A stretch of 64,000 bases of DNA from Yersinia intermedia (GCF_900635455.1 NZ_LR134116.1:1488001-1552000), one strand, 5' to 3'; shown: positions 38,827 through 48,912, counted from the first letter of the stretch. Notes: generated by a model from the letters alone, not told the origin. Program-made: numbers and translations.

Positions 38827-40083
38827 TTATCTTACAATAATACCCAGTAAGATACCCAGCGCACCGAAGTCAGCATCACTGAACGTGGTATTGGCAAAGC
38901 CGATGTCACCCAGTACTGGCAGCAGGAAGACTGGCAGGAAGGTAATCAATAAGCCCTGCGCGAAGGCACCTAAAATAGCACCACGGCGGCCACCGGTTGC
39001 ATTACCAAATACCCCGGCTGCTGCACCAACGAAGAAGTGAGGAACTACGCCTGGGATAATCACGGTCATGTCCATCAAGTAAAGTGCGAACATACCGATA
39101 AGACCCGCAGCAAAGCTGCTCAGGAAGCCAACCAGAACCGCATTAGGTGCGTATGGAAATACTACCGGGCAATCCAATGCAGGTTTTGCATTAGGAACTA
39201 GCTTGTCTGAAATCCCTTTAAATGCTGGCACTATCTCGGCAATAACCATACGTACACCTTGCAGGATGATGTACACACCCGCGGCAAAAGTGATGGATTG
39301 CATCAACGAGAACATAAACCAGTTCTTACCGCCACTCAGGCTTTTCACCACTTCTGGTCCGGCGAACAGGCAAGTCACGATAAAAATGATACACATGGTG
39401 AATGAGATAGCCACTGGTGTATCACGCAGGAACAGCAGGCTTTTCGGCACATTCATATCTTCAGTAGAATGTTCTTTATTACCGAATTTGCTACCGATAA
39501 AACCTGCCAGTACGTAAGACAGGGTAGAGAAGTGGCCAATTGCCACATCATCAGAACCGGTCACTTTTTTCATGTAAGGGTGGGCAATCGCTGGGAAGAA
39601 CACCATCGCAACCCCAACTACCAACGAACCAATGACAATCAGTGTCACGCCGCTGATACCTGCGGTAGCCAGAATTACTGCCACCATCATCGACATAAAC
39701 AGGGTGTGATGACCGGTCAGGAAGATAAATTTCCATGGCGTAAAGCGGGCAATCAGAATATTGATCACCATAGCGAAGAACATAATCATCGCCATCTCTT
39801 TACCAAAACTCTTTTGTGCCACAGAAACGATTGCTTCGTTATTCGGCACCACGCCCTGAATACCGAAAGCGTGTTGGAAGATATTGGCAAAATCACCCAG
39901 AGATGAAACCACCAGGCCCGCGCCCGCACCTAAAATGACAAAACCCATGATGGTTTTTACGGTGCCTTTAATACACTCAGTTACTGGTTTTTTCTGGGCA
40001 ATCAGGCCGATTAACGCGATCAAACCGACCAGAACTGCCGGTTCAGAAAGCACATCACTCATTAAGAAACGAAAGAAATCCAT
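38827..40083 (-). CDS. PTS ascorbate-type permease EIIC (UlaA/SgaT-like)
   Basis: A 418-residue membrane protein with about eleven helices, matching the UlaA/SgaT family (LIGLIAQKKPVTECIKGTVKT start; GHHTLFMSMM; PHFFVGAAAGVFGNATGGRRG). It would carry the sugar across the membrane while EIIB phosphorylates it. It is the last of three PTS genes read leftward. L-ascorbate or a related sugar acid is a family-level guess; no lactonase or decarboxylase genes sit beside it. Confidence 0.85.
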   Translation of the reverse strand: MDFFRFLMSDVLSEPAVLVGLIALIGLIAQKKPVTECIKGTVKTIMGFVILGAGAGLVVSSLGDFANIFQHAFGIQGVVPNNEAIVSVAQKSFGKEMAMIMFFAMVINILIARFTPWKFIFLTGHHTLFMSMMVAVILATAGISGVTLIVIGSLVVGVAMVFFPAIAHPYMKKVTGSDDVAIGHFSTLSYVLAGFIGSKFGNKEHSTEDMNVPKSLLFLRDTPVAISFTMCIIFIVTCLFAGPEVVKSLSGGKNWFMFSLMQSITFAAGVYIILQGVRMVIAEIVPAFKGISDKLVPNAKPALDCPVVFPYAPNAVLVGFLSSFAAGLIGMFALYLMDMTVIIPGVVPHFFVGAAAGVFGNATGGRRGAILGAFAQGLLITFLPVFLLPVLGDIGFANTTFSDADFGALGILLGIIVR

Positions 40084-40095
40084 GCCAGCCTCCGC

Positions 40096-40383
40096 TTACA
40101 GCGCGCCTAATTCAGTTAATGCCACAGACAAACGTTCTTTCATGGCTTTCTTATCAATCATGTTATCAAGAGCAACGATTTTGCCGCCAACCGACTGAGC
40201 AATGAGTTGTTCGGCAATATCTTTGGTACCGATGAAGATGTCGCTTGGGGTACCTTTGGCAGAGCCAAGATCCACATGATCCACTTCGGCTGCGACTGCC
40301 AACTCTTTCAGAATACTTTTGATGCTGATTTCCATCATCAGGCTGGTACCTAAGCCGTTACCGCAAACCACTGTAATTTTCAT
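40096..40383 (-). CDS. PTS EIIB component (UlaB-like)
   Basis: A 95-residue cytosolic phosphocarrier. The phosphocysteine is Cys8 in VVCGNGLGTSLMM, the motif of lactose/ascorbate-type EIIB domains. It starts 42 bp after the EIIA gene ends and stops 12 bp before the EIIC gene in the same operon. Confidence 0.87.
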   Translation of the reverse strand: MKITVVCGNGLGTSLMMEISIKSILKELAVAAEVDHVDLGSAKGTPSDIFIGTKDIAEQLIAQSVGGKIVALDNMIDKKAMKERLSVALTELGAL

Positions 40384-40425
40384 TTTCTTTCCCCTTAAAA
40401 TTATTATCCGTACTGAATGCCATGA

Positions 40426-40869
40426 TTAATAACGCGCAATGACTGATTGAATCTCTTGCGGCGTTTGTGCATTAAGTAAGGTTTGTACATCTTTATCGTT
40501 ATCGAACAACTGAGCGAGTTGAGAAATAGCCTCAATATGGCTATTGCTGTCTGTCGCGGCTAACACAATGAGTAGTTTGACCGGGTCATTACCTTCAGCA
40601 TTGAAAGTGACACCCTCGGTAATGACGGTTAATGCCAAAGAGAGTTTATTAACACCTTCTTCCGGGCGGGCATGTGGCATCGCAATGCCGGGGCCGACCA
40701 CGTAGTAAGGGCCAATAGCCTCATGGGAGCGATAAATAGCGTCGACATAGCGCGCTTCAATAGAGCCATTATCAATCAGTGGCTTACATGAAATTGCGAT
40801 GGCCTCACGCCAGTCTTTTGCCTGGCTAACCACCTGAATGACGTCTGACGTTAACAGTGTTTTTAACAT
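40426..40869 (-). CDS. PTS EIIA component (UlaC/PtsN-fold)
   Basis: A 147-residue EIIA of the mannitol/fructose fold. The phosphohistidine is in GIAMPHARPEEGV (about His71). It is the first gene of the EIIA-EIIB-EIIC operon. It is transcribed away from the LacI-family gene, with operator-like palindromes in the shared promoter region. Confidence 0.87.
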   Translation of the reverse strand: MLKTLLTSDVIQVVSQAKDWREAIAISCKPLIDNGSIEARYVDAIYRSHEAIGPYYVVGPGIAMPHARPEEGVNKLSLALTVITEGVTFNAEGNDPVKLLIVLAATDSNSHIEAISQLAQLFDNDKDVQTLLNAQTPQEIQSVIARY

Positions 40870-40947
40870 GATATTGATGACTCCCGATGACTGTTAACCA
40901 GAGAGTAGATAGTTATCGTAGTTATTAATGTGATGAATATCTCAATT

Positions 40948-40994
40948 GGTAGCGCTACCTGATAGCGCTACCAAATTTTGTGATAGCGCTATCA
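40948..40994. promoter_or_regulatory. Three GATAGCGCTATC-like operators between the PTS operon and lacI-type gene
   Basis: GGTAGCGCTACC (40948-40959), GATAGCGCTACC (40961-40972) and TGATAGCGCTATCA (40981-40994) are even-length palindromes centred on GC, the hallmark of LacI-family operators. They lie between the divergent PTS and regulator genes. Centres are 13 and 21 bp apart. Confidence 0.82.
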
Positions 40995-41136
40995 TTTGTT
41001 GCGTCAGGGTCTTTGGCTATCTCGTAATAAGCCATATACAATGCAACGTATTGCCGAGATTCGTTCGGACTGATTTGTTTTATCCAAACAGGATATTTTA
41101 ATTCGGCAAGAAATTTTAATCAGGCAGGAACTCAGC

Positions 41137-42171
41137 ATGGAAAAAACACGCAAGCGCCGTAATACCGGGCGGGTCACTCTATTGGATGTGGCGAATTACG
41201 CTGGGGTAGGGTCGATGACTGTTTCCAGAGCGCTGAGAACGCCGGAGCAGGTTTCAGATAAGTTACGTGAGAAGATAGAGCAAGCTGTTGAAACATTAGG
41301 ATATATTCCCAACCGTGCAGCGGGGGCTTTGGCCTCAGGACATAGCGATACTGTCGCGGTTTTGATTCCATCGCTTACCGATAAAGCCAGTTCCCGATTT
41401 ATGCAGGCGCTACAACAGATTCTGAACAAAAATGAATTTCAGTTATTGCTGGGTTGCCATGAATATAATCAGCGGAAAGAAGCTGAAATACTGATGACAC
41501 TGCTGCAAAGCAATCCAGCAGCGGTGGTGATATTCGGCTCACAACTGGCAGATAAAACTTATCAATTGCTAGAGCGAGCCAATATTCCTAGCGTTAATGT
41601 GGTGGGTTCCTACTTTAAAGGGGCAAAAATTACCCTTGAAGCGGCATTTTTTGAGTCTGCTTATGCATTAAGCAGTCATTTACTGGAGCGCGGTTATCAC
41701 AATATTGGTTTTATTGGCGCTCATATGGATAACCGTTTGCAACGTCAGCAATTGAACGGCTGGCATAAAGCGATGCTGGAACATTACAAAAATGCCGATC
41801 AAACCGTCACTACACCAGAAACAGCCAGTTTGCAGTTTGGCCGCTATGCCTTGACGGAGATCCTACAACGCCAGCCGGAACTGGATGCTGTTATTTGCAG
41901 CCACGAAGATATCGCTTTGGGAGTGTTGTTTGAATGCCAGCGCCGCTTGCTGAAAATCCCCGGTGGGATCGCGGTTGCCTGCCTGGATGGCTCTGATAAC
42001 TGTGATCAGACTCACCCGACGCTGACGTCGATGCGTATCGATTACCGGAAAATGGGTAAAGATGCCGGCAAGATGTTGATCGAACTGCTTGAGAGTGAGG
42101 ACGATGGCGAGTTGAGTGAACCGGTTAGCCAGAGTTTCAGCTATAAATTTGAACCACGGCAGAGTACCTGA
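41137..42171 (+). CDS. LacI-family transcriptional regulator of the PTS operon
   Basis: A 344-residue repressor-type protein. The N-terminal helix-turn-helix is VTLLDVANYAGVGSMTVSRALR (given in part: DVANYAGVGSMTVSRAL), followed by the hinge YIPNRAAGALASG and a periplasmic-binding-protein-like effector domain (SHEDIALGVLFECQRR; TSMRIDYRKMGKDA). It most resembles the GntR branch. It is divergent from the PTS genes and flanked by three matching operators, so autoregulation and control of the PTS operon are likely. The inducer is unknown. Confidence 0.9.
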   Translation: MEKTRKRRNTGRVTLLDVANYAGVGSMTVSRALRTPEQVSDKLREKIEQAVETLGYIPNRAAGALASGHSDTVAVLIPSLTDKASSRFMQALQQILNKNEFQLLLGCHEYNQRKEAEILMTLLQSNPAAVVIFGSQLADKTYQLLERANIPSVNVVGSYFKGAKITLEAAFFESAYALSSHLLERGYHNIGFIGAHMDNRLQRQQLNGWHKAMLEHYKNADQTVTTPETASLQFGRYALTEILQRQPELDAVICSHEDIALGVLFECQRRLLKIPGGIAVACLDGSDNCDQTHPTLTSMRIDYRKMGKDAGKMLIELLESEDDGELSEPVSQSFSYKFEPRQST

Positions 42172-42193
42172 GGCTAGCGCCAAACAATAAAGG

Positions 42194-42213
42194 AAAACCG
42201 CCCCGCAGGGCGG
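42194..42213 (-). terminator. Terminator-like hairpin reading leftward
   Basis: On the - strand CCGCCC-TGCG-GGGCGG is followed by TTTT (42194-42197). It lies just past the small ORF below and suggests a leftward transcript across this gap. Confidence 0.55.
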
Positions 42214-42223
42214 CTTACCGGGC

Positions 42224-42355
42224 TTACTTGCCTGACGTGTTGATTATCACCGTGATTGAGTTGTTGAAAATACGCCAACCCCCATTCCCGGATGTTAACA
42301 ATGCGCCAAATACAACGAGCACAATACAAAAGTACCGTTTCATTGTGCGGTCCAT
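42224..42355 (-). CDS. Possible small membrane/exported peptide (43 aa)
   Basis: ATG at 42355 opens a 43-codon frame, MDRTMKRYFCIVLVVFGALL and onward to the end TSGK. The hydrophobic stretch at residues 9-21 would span a membrane or act as a signal. A second ATG at 42343 is possible. No strong ribosome-binding site is seen. A leftward terminator follows 10 bp after the stop, which supports a real transcript. I do not recognise the peptide; it could equally be chance coding inside a small RNA gene. Confidence 0.35.
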   Translation of the reverse strand: MDRTMKRYFCIVLVVFGALLTSGNGGWRIFNNSITVIINTSGK

Positions 42356-42407
42356 GCTTAGACCGCTTCACGCCAGCACCACCGGTGATACTACCGTGAA
42401 TACAAGT

Positions 42408-42575
42408 ACAGGGTTGCACTTGCGTTACGGCCAATGGATATCCTTCCCTTAAACCGATGCCCGCTTGCTTAAGGCGGCGAAAAGGTCCGCAGCGATTGTA
42501 CACGAATGCACCCCCAGCCGATACTTGACAGTGAATAGCAACTGGCCCAAAATATGAGAACAGGGTTGCACTTGC
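42408..42575. repeat. Two 16-bp direct repeats in the lacI-pta gap
   Basis: ACAGGGTTGCACTTGC occurs at 42408-42423 and again at 42560-42575, 152 bp apart; the flanks differ. Both lie upstream of the small leftward ORF. Repeats of this size might bind a regulator or be RNA-RNA pairing sites. Confidence 0.6.
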
Positions 42576-42646
42576 AATATGTTGGTAACAGTTATTTTGA
42601 TACTAACAACCCCGCTGGAATGGCCGCTTACCGGACCAGCACAGAG

Positions 42647-42671
42647 AAACCGCCTATATGGCGGTTTTTTT
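42647..42671 (+). terminator. Rightward terminator in the lacI-pta gap
   Basis: AAACCGCC (42647-42654), loop TATAT, then GGCGGTTTTTTT. A good rightward terminator about 475 bp after the lacI-type stop with no recognised gene directly before it, so it may end a long 3' UTR or a small RNA. Confidence 0.75.
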
Positions 42672-42762
42672 GTTGGCGCATTTTAGGGATACGCTCTTTT
42701 GGTGAGTGTGGTTGCGAGGTGAAAGCGTTCTAACCCCAATTTATACATCGCTTTGCCAACAA

Positions 42763-42790
42763 ACAAAAACGCCAGCACAAGGCTGGCGTT
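42763..42790 (-). terminator. Terminator of ackA-pta
   Basis: AACGCCAGC (42768-42776) pairs with GCTGGCGTT (42782-42790); on the - strand a T-rich run follows. It lies just after the pta stop. Confidence 0.85.
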
Positions 42791-42813
42791 TCGTAGACAA
42801 CGTAATCTTAGAC

Positions 42814-44967
42814 TTAAGATGCGCTGGCGTCAGCCTGAGCGGATTGAATCGCCGTCAGTGCTACGGTATAGACGATATCGTCAACCAATGCACCACGGGA
42901 CAAATCGTTAACTGGCTTACGCATACCTTGCAGCATCGGCCCGATAGAGATCAGGTCAGCAGAGCGTTGTACCGCTTTATAGGTGGTGTTACCGGTGTTC
43001 AAATCTGGGAAGATGAACACAGTGGCTTTACCTGCAACCGGTGAGTTAGGCGCTTTGGATTTTGCCACATCTGCCATGATTGCCGCATCATACTGCAACG
43101 GACCATCGATGATCAGATCTGGGCGTTTTTCTTGTGCCAGACGGGTCGCTTCACGTACTTTTTCGACATCGCTACCCGCACCAGAATTACCGGTAGAGTA
43201 AGAGATCATCGCCACACGTGGTTCAATACCGAATGCCGCAGCAGAATCCGCAGATTGAATAGCAATCTCAGACAGTTGTTCAGCGGTTGGATCTGGATTG
43301 ATTGCACAGTCACCGTAAACCAGAACCTGGTCAGGCAGCAGCATAAAGAACACAGAAGAAACCAGTGAACTGCCTGGTGCGGTTTTGATCAACTGCAACG
43401 GTGGGCGGATGGTGTTTGCGGTGGTATGTACTGCACCGGAAACTAAACCGTCAACTTCACCTTTTTCTAGCATCAGAGTGCCGAGAACGACGTTGTCTTC
43501 CAACTGTTCGCGTGCGACCACTTCGGTCATGCCTTTGCTCTTACGCAGCTCAACCAGACGCGGAACATATTGTTCACGCACGGCAACAGGATCGATGATT
43601 TCAACGCCTTTGCCTAGCTCAATACCTTGCGCGGCAGCAACACGTTGGATCTCTTCTGGGTTGCCCAGTAGCACACAAGTCGCGATACCACGTTCAGCGC
43701 AAATAGAAGCAGCCTTAACGGTACGTGGCTCATCGCCTTCTGGCAGTACGATGCGTTTACCGGCTTTACGGGCCAGTTCGGTCAGCTCGTAGCGGAATGC
43801 TGGTGGTGACAAGCGACGTGAACGCTCAGAAGTTGCACTCAGAGAGTCAATCCACTCACCACTGATATGGCTGGCAACGTAGTTTTGCAGCTTCTCAACA
43901 CGCTCATGGTCGTCGGCGGGCACTTCCAGATTGAAGCTTTGCAGGCTGAGGGAGGTCTGCCAAGTGTTGGTATTAACCATAAATACTGGCAGGCCAGTTT
44001 GGAAGGCGCGCTCACACAGCTTTTTAATCGGTTCATCAATCGCATAACCACCTGTCAGCAGGATGGCACCAATTTCAACGCCATTCATTGCCGCCAGACA
44101 AGCTGAAACCAACACGTCTGGGCGGTCTGCTGAGGTCACCAACAGAGAACCTGGACGGAAATGTTCCAGCATATGCGGGATACTACGAGCACAGAAAGTG
44201 ACAGATTTAACGCGGCGAGTTCTGATATCACCTTCGTTAACAATGGTCGCTTTCAGGTGATTAGCCATATCAATGGCACGAGTTGCAATCAGCTCGAAGC
44301 TCCAAGGCACACAACCCAGAACGGGCAGCGGGCTGTTGGCAAACAGTTGGCTCGGATCGATATTCGCAACGCTGGCCTTGGTGGAATCATCAAAGATTTC
44401 AGACAGGTCAGGGCGGGTACGGCCTTGCTCATCAACCGGTGCATTTAATTTGTTAATGATAACGCCGGTGATATTTTTGTTTTTGCTGCCACCAAAGCTG
44501 GAACGAGCCAGTTCAATACGCTCTTTCAGCTGATCCGGTGAGTCATTACCCAGCGCAATAACAAAGACGATTTCAGCATTCAGCGTTTTAGCAATTTCAT
44601 AGTTCAGTGCATTGGCAAACTGATGTTTACGTGTTGGCACCAAGCCTTCAACCAGAACCACTTCTGCGTCTTTGGTATTTTCGTGATAACGGGCAACAAT
44701 TTCTTCCATTAACACATCTTGCTGGTTAGAACTCAGCAAGGTTTCCACATAACCCATGTTCAACGGCTCAGCAGCAGTGATGCTGGAGTTCGCACGGATA
44801 ATAGTGGTGGTTTGGTCAGGTGCATCATCACCGGCACGAGGCTGGGCGATTGGCTTGAATACGCTCAGGCGTACACCTTTTTGTTCCATGGAGCGGATGA
44901 CACCCAAGCTGACGCTGGTTAGACCAACGCTGGTGCCGGTAGGAATCAACATTATTGTACGGGACAC
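42814..44967 (-). CDS. pta: Phosphate acetyltransferase
   Basis: A 717-residue enzyme interconverting acetyl-CoA and acetyl phosphate. Domains: N-terminal P-loop BioD-like region ([17 protein letters not shown]), central DRTGG domain, and C-terminal PTA_PTB catalytic domain ([47 protein letters not shown]). The start codon is GTG behind AGAGG. It is downstream of ackA in the usual operon, but the gap between them is filled by two ERIC-like repeats. Confidence 0.95.
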   Translation of the reverse strand: MSRTIMLIPTGTSVGLTSVSLGVIRSMEQKGVRLSVFKPIAQPRAGDDAPDQTTTIIRANSSITAAEPLNMGYVETLLSSNQQDVLMEEIVARYHENTKDAEVVLVEGLVPTRKHQFANALNYEIAKTLNAEIVFVIALGNDSPDQLKERIELARSSFGGSKNKNITGVIINKLNAPVDEQGRTRPDLSEIFDDSTKASVANIDPSQLFANSPLPVLGCVPWSFELIATRAIDMANHLKATIVNEGDIRTRRVKSVTFCARSIPHMLEHFRPGSLLVTSADRPDVLVSACLAAMNGVEIGAILLTGGYAIDEPIKKLCERAFQTGLPVFMVNTNTWQTSLSLQSFNLEVPADDHERVEKLQNYVASHISGEWIDSLSATSERSRRLSPPAFRYELTELARKAGKRIVLPEGDEPRTVKAASICAERGIATCVLLGNPEEIQRVAAAQGIELGKGVEIIDPVAVREQYVPRLVELRKSKGMTEVVAREQLEDNVVLGTLMLEKGEVDGLVSGAVHTTANTIRPPLQLIKTAPGSSLVSSVFFMLLPDQVLVYGDCAINPDPTAEQLSEIAIQSADSAAAFGIEPRVAMISYSTGNSGAGSDVEKVREATRLAQEKRPDLIIDGPLQYDAAIMADVAKSKAPNSPVAGKATVFIFPDLNTGNTTYKAVQRSADLISIGPMLQGMRKPVNDLSRGALVDDIVYTVALTAIQSAQADASAS

Positions 44968-44986
44968 GGCTAAACCTCTTTACGGT

Positions 44987-45112
44987 TATACCCTTCGTCC
45001 TTGAAGCCACAGGGTTGTTGGCTACGCTCATGCACCCGAATCACTGACCTGAGTCAGCTCATCGGGATTTATTCGCTTGCCGCCTACCTGCAACTCCAAT
45101 GACTTTGGGGAC
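44987..45112. repeat. ERIC-like repeat in the ackA-pta spacer, copy 1
   Basis: A full-length ERIC-like unit (TATACCCTTCGTCCTTGAAG at one end; CTACCTGCAACTCCAATGAC near the other) with the core palindrome cccgaatcactgacctgagtc. Confidence 0.8.
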
Positions 45113-45234
45113 ATCCTTCGTCCTTGGAACTTCAGGGGGTTGGCTACGTTCACTTACCCGAATCACTGACCTGAGTCAGCTTATCGGGATGCGTTCGCTT
45201 ACCGCCTACCTGCAGCTCCAAGGTCTTTGGGTAA
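45113..45234. repeat. ERIC-like repeat in the ackA-pta spacer, copy 2
   Basis: A second unit directly after the first in the same orientation (TCCTTCGTCCTTGGAACTTC ... CCTGCAGCTCCAAGGTC). It differs from copy 1 at many bases, so this tandem is older than the one at 12.5 kb. Confidence 0.78.
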
Positions 45235-45240
45235 AAATAC

Positions 45241-46443
45241 TTATGCGGTTAGGCGAGCAGCATCTTGCGCGATAACCAGTTCTTCATTGGTTGGGATAAC
45301 CAGAGCCAGACGGCTGCCATCTTTGGTGATGGTGCCAGACTTACCAAAGCGTGCGGCCATATTACGCTCGTGGTCAATTTCAAAGCCCAGTAGACCCAGT
45401 TTGTCCAACGTCAGTTCACGTACCATTGCTGCGTTCTCACCAATACCACCGGTGAAGACAACCGCGTCCAGACGGCCATCCATCAGCGCAGTATATGCAC
45501 CGATGTATTTTGCCAGACGATGGCAGAACACATCCATTGCGCGGCGTGCATCTGCTTTAGTTGCATAGTTGTCTTCAACATAGCGGCAGTCACTGGTGAC
45601 TTCCGTCAGGCCCAGCAGGCCAGATTCTTTGGTCAACAGCTTGCTGATCTGTTCCATGCTCATGCCCATGGCATCATACAAATGGAAAATGATCGCCGGG
45701 TCGATATCACCACTACGGGTGCCCATGACCAAACCTTCCAGTGGTGTCAGGCCCATAGAAGTATCAACACATTTACCGTTACGAACCGCAGTGACTGAAC
45801 CACCGTTGCCCAAATGGCAAGTGATGACGTTCAGCTCTTCCAGTGGCTTGTTCAGGGTTTTAGCGGCTTCCTGGCTGACGTAGAAGTGGCTGGTGCCGTG
45901 TGCGCCATAGCGACGGATACCGTTTTCTTTGTATAAACGGTACGGCAGGGCGTAGAGATAAGACTCTTCTGGCATGGTCTGATGGAACGCAGTGTCAAAG
46001 ACGGCGACATTTTTATCAGCCAGATTCGGGAATGATTTCAACGCTTCAGCGATACCGATCAAGTGAGCTGGGTTATGCAGTGGTGCAAATGGGATGGAAT
46101 CTTTGATACCCTGAATAACTTCGTCGGTAACGATAGCGGATGCTGTAAACTTCTCGCCACCATGAACAATGCGGTGACCAATAGCGGTCAGTTGCGCGGA
46201 AAGCTCTGGTTTTTGTGCCAGAATAGTATTAACAATGAAATTCAGTGCTTCGCTGTGTGCTGCACCAGCACCCAATGCTGCTTCCTGTTTGCCACCATCA
46301 AGTTTCCATTTGATGCGGGCTTCAGGCAGATGGAAGCATTCGGCTAAACCAGAGAGGTGTTCTTCACCGTTGGTCGCGTCGATGATAGCAAATTTTAGGG
46401 AAGAGCTACCGCAGTTAAGAACCAGTACTAGCTTACTCGACAT
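45241..46443 (-). CDS. ackA: Acetate kinase
   Basis: A 400-residue ASKHA-fold kinase that makes acetate and ATP from acetyl phosphate and [19 protein letters not shown] at the N-terminus, [26 protein letters not shown] and [11 protein letters not shown] are all present. The frame is open to 46533, but the conserved [15 protein letters not shown] begins at 46443 behind AGG, giving the standard length of 400. Confidence 0.96.
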   Translation of the reverse strand: MSSKLVLVLNCGSSSLKFAIIDATNGEEHLSGLAECFHLPEARIKWKLDGGKQEAALGAGAAHSEALNFIVNTILAQKPELSAQLTAIGHRIVHGGEKFTASAIVTDEVIQGIKDSIPFAPLHNPAHLIGIAEALKSFPNLADKNVAVFDTAFHQTMPEESYLYALPYRLYKENGIRRYGAHGTSHFYVSQEAAKTLNKPLEELNVITCHLGNGGSVTAVRNGKCVDTSMGLTPLEGLVMGTRSGDIDPAIIFHLYDAMGMSMEQISKLLTKESGLLGLTEVTSDCRYVEDNYATKADARRAMDVFCHRLAKYIGAYTALMDGRLDAVVFTGGIGENAAMVRELTLDKLGLLGFEIDHERNMAARFGKSGTITKDGSRLALVIPTNEELVIAQDAARLTA

Positions 46444-46876
46444 GGAAGTACCTATTTTATAGTCGTGTTCAACATTTGTTTTTACACAACGATGCGCGTG
46501 GGGCATTGAAGGTGCAAAAACAGCGAAAAACATGTGGTTAATAAAACGTCAATCAGTCCAAAAGCGTAGCGCATATTGGCGTCGACATTAATGATTAACA
46601 TCATGCGATAGAGAAAAAGGCATGATGATGGAAAAATCGCGGATTAAACGCTAAGTGCAAACGTTAAAACCTGGTGGTAAAAATCGGTGCGATTTAACAA
46701 AAATGATTTAAAAGCTGCAAAAAGTTGACATATTTAGTGCCATCTTCTAGCGGCCAAAAGGCCGAGCTAGGATACCGATAGCGCAGCCTAAAAACAAAAT
46801 ATATTTAACAGACTAATTTTTAGTTTGTGGATTGCAAAAAAAATTTTAATTTTTGTTTGTGAAGTTGAGGTGAGCC
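46444..46876. other. Gene-free promoter region between ackA and yfbV
   Basis: No gene seen. It must hold the divergent promoters of ackA-pta and yfbV. TTGACA near 46727 could be a -35 box for yfbV. GAGGTGAG just before 46877 is the yfbV ribosome-binding site. Confidence 0.45.
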
Positions 46877-47332
46877 ATGACAACAAAACCCTCTGATTCT
46901 GTAAGTTGGTTTCAGGTACTCCAGCGCGGCCAACTTTATATGAAGACCTGGCCTGCAGATAAGCGCCTGGCGACAGTGTTTCCCGAAAATCGCGTGGTTA
47001 CGGCGACACGTTTCGGTATCCGCTTTATGCCTCCGTTGGCCATTTTTACCCTGACTTGGCAGATAGCCCTCGGTGGGCAGCTAGGGCCAGCTATCGCAAC
47101 TGCGCTGTTCGCCTGTGGTTTACCATTACAAGGGTTATGGTGGTTAGGTAAGCGTGCGATAACCCCATTACCGCCAACGTTACTCAAGTGGTTCCACGAG
47201 GTACGCAACAAGCTGACTGAAGCGGGGCAGGCCGTTGCACCGGTCGAGCAGACGCCAACTTACCAATCCCTGGCGGATGTGCTGAAACGTGCCTTCAAAC
47301 AGTTGGATAAAACATTTCTTGATGACCTCTAA
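46877..47332 (+). CDS. yfbV: UPF0208 membrane protein YfbV
   Basis: A 151-residue inner-membrane protein, the same length as in E. coli, with two membrane helices in the centre ([41 protein letters not shown], parts cited) and a conserved end [16 protein letters not shown]. In E. coli YfbV affects organisation of the Ter macrodomain. It lies next to ackA in both species. Confidence 0.92.
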   Translation: MTTKPSDSVSWFQVLQRGQLYMKTWPADKRLATVFPENRVVTATRFGIRFMPPLAIFTLTWQIALGGQLGPAIATALFACGLPLQGLWWLGKRAITPLPPTLLKWFHEVRNKLTEAGQAVAPVEQTPTYQSLADVLKRAFKQLDKTFLDDL

Positions 47333-47460
47333 GGGGCGTTTTATGCCAGCAGCTTTCTATGCATCAAAGGATTAGTGGTGCAAAATCCCCTGTCAAATCA
47401 AAGTATGGCCTAAGCCTGTGTGCGATGATTTCCTCATTATTTATGTTTTAGGAGTTAGTG

Positions 47461-47955
47461 ATGGATATGACAAACGCCCAACGACTGATTCTGTCGAATC
47501 AGTACAAAATGATGACCATGCTGGACCCGGAAAATGCTGAGCGTTATCGTCGCCAGCAAACCATTGTCGAGCGCGGCTTTGGTTTGCAGATGCGTGAACT
47601 GGACCGTGATTTTGGTGAAATGAGCGAAGATACTTGCCGTACTATCATTAATATCATGGAGATGCATCACGCCCTGCAAGTCTCCAGCGGTAACCTGAAA
47701 GACAAGCAAGACTTGGATGAGCGCCGTATCTCATTCCTCGGCTTTGATGCTGCTACCGAATCCCGTTATCTGAGTTATGTGCGCTTTATGGTTAATACTG
47801 AAGGGCGTTACACCCATTTTGACTCAGGAACTCATGGTTTCAACTCTCAAACCCCTATGTGGGATAAATACCAACGTATGCTGGCTATCTGGCAATCATG
47901 TCCACGCCAATACCATTTGAGTGCCGTTGAAATTTCGCAAATCATCAATGCCTGA
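47461..47955 (+). CDS. yfbU: UPF0304 protein YfbU
   Basis: A 164-residue cytosolic protein of the YfbU family ([39 protein letters not shown]). The function is unknown, though E. coli YfbU has been linked to antimicrobial killing. A GTG at 47458 is in frame, but TAGGAG at 47449-47454 is spaced for the ATG at 47461, which gives the E. coli length. Confidence 0.92.
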   Translation: MDMTNAQRLILSNQYKMMTMLDPENAERYRRQQTIVERGFGLQMRELDRDFGEMSEDTCRTIINIMEMHHALQVSSGNLKDKQDLDERRISFLGFDAATESRYLSYVRFMVNTEGRYTHFDSGTHGFNSQTPMWDKYQRMLAIWQSCPRQYHLSAVEISQIINA

Positions 47956-48018
47956 TAACGTGTAACTTGTGTGCTATCAGTAAGTTGAAGAAATAGTTTT
48001 ACTGAAGAGGATGTGCTT

Positions 48019-48675
48019 GTGGAGTGTAAAGGTTTTCTTTTTGATTTGGACGGGACGTTGGTTGATTCTTTACCTGTTGTCGAACGGGCCTGGATTGGCT
48101 GGGCGCAAGGGCGAGGCATCAATCCAGCAGAAGTTCTTGATTTTATCCATGGCAAACAAGCAATTACCTCTTTACGTCATTTCATGTCAGGTGCAAGCGA
48201 GGCGGAAATTCAGGCTGAGTTTCTGGCATTGGAGCAGATTGAAGCCAATGACACCGATGGTGTGAGTGCACTGCCAGGCGCAGTGGCACTGTTGGATCGA
48301 CTAAACAGCCTGTCAATTCCGTGGGCTATTGTCACTTCTGGCTCGGTGCCGGTCGCTTCTGCGCGCCGTGCTGCCGGCCATCTGCCGGTACCTGAAGTGT
48401 TTATCACCTGCGAACAGGTTAAGCATGGCAAACCTCAGCCGGATGCTTATCTGTTGGGGGCCGAGCGCTTAGGGTTGGCTCCTGCTGATTGTATCGTAGT
48501 GGAAGATGCCCCTGCGGGGATTTTGTCAGGCTTGGCGGCGGGCTGTCAGGTGATTGCAGTCAACGCTCCGGCGGATACGCCAAAACTTGATCAGGTTGAT
48601 TTGGTGCTCAGTTCGCTGGAACAAATTAATGTTGAAGTGACCACTAATGGCGCACGGGTTGTGCGAGTAGGTTAA
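48019..48675 (+). CDS. yfbT: HAD-family sugar phosphatase YfbT (HxpA)
   Basis: A 218-residue HAD phosphatase. Motif I is FLFDLDGTLVD with nucleophile and acid/base Asp, motif II is IVTSGS, motif III Lys is in VKHGKPQPDAY, and motif IV is VVEDAPAG. E. coli YfbT/HxpA dephosphorylates hexitol and sugar phosphates. Start choice: GTG at 48013 sits only two bases after GAGG, whereas GTG at 48019 has eight-base spacing and matches the family start (ECKGFLFDLDG), so 48019 is used. Confidence 0.88.
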   Translation: MECKGFLFDLDGTLVDSLPVVERAWIGWAQGRGINPAEVLDFIHGKQAITSLRHFMSGASEAEIQAEFLALEQIEANDTDGVSALPGAVALLDRLNSLSIPWAIVTSGSVPVASARRAAGHLPVPEVFITCEQVKHGKPQPDAYLLGAERLGLAPADCIVVEDAPAGILSGLAAGCQVIAVNAPADTPKLDQVDLVLSSLEQINVEVTTNGARVVRVG

Positions 48676-48706
48676 GTTTTCGCGCGATGCTTAAACATCT
48701 TCACTG

Positions 48707-48729
48707 AGAGCGCCTGATGGCGCTCTTTT
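48707..48729 (+). terminator. Terminator after yfbT
   Basis: AGAGCGCC (48707-48714), loop TGAT, GGCGCTCT (48719-48726), then T-run. Confidence 0.88.
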
Positions 48730-48912
48730 ACTGTCTGGAACCTCACAAATTGATAAACTTTTTTCAGGGAAAAAATACAATTAAACGCTTTGCGGGATAG
48801 TAAGCACATAAATTTGCAGTCATTATTGATCTCAGACAGCGGCCATCGCTGATTTTAATGTTTTACTGCCAGAGCCGGATATTCCCTTTCACTTTTTGCC
48901 AACGAGGCCATT

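Noticed and set aside
42224..42355. Hok/Gef, Ldr, Ibs or TisB toxin identity for the 43-residue peptide
   Set aside because: None of the conserved residues of these families (for example the Hok-type Cys and its C-terminal segment) are present.
42174..42503. A 109-codon leftward frame covering the lacI-pta gap
   Set aside because: It has no ribosome-binding site, an irregular composition and runs through a terminator hairpin; the shorter 43-codon frame is better placed.
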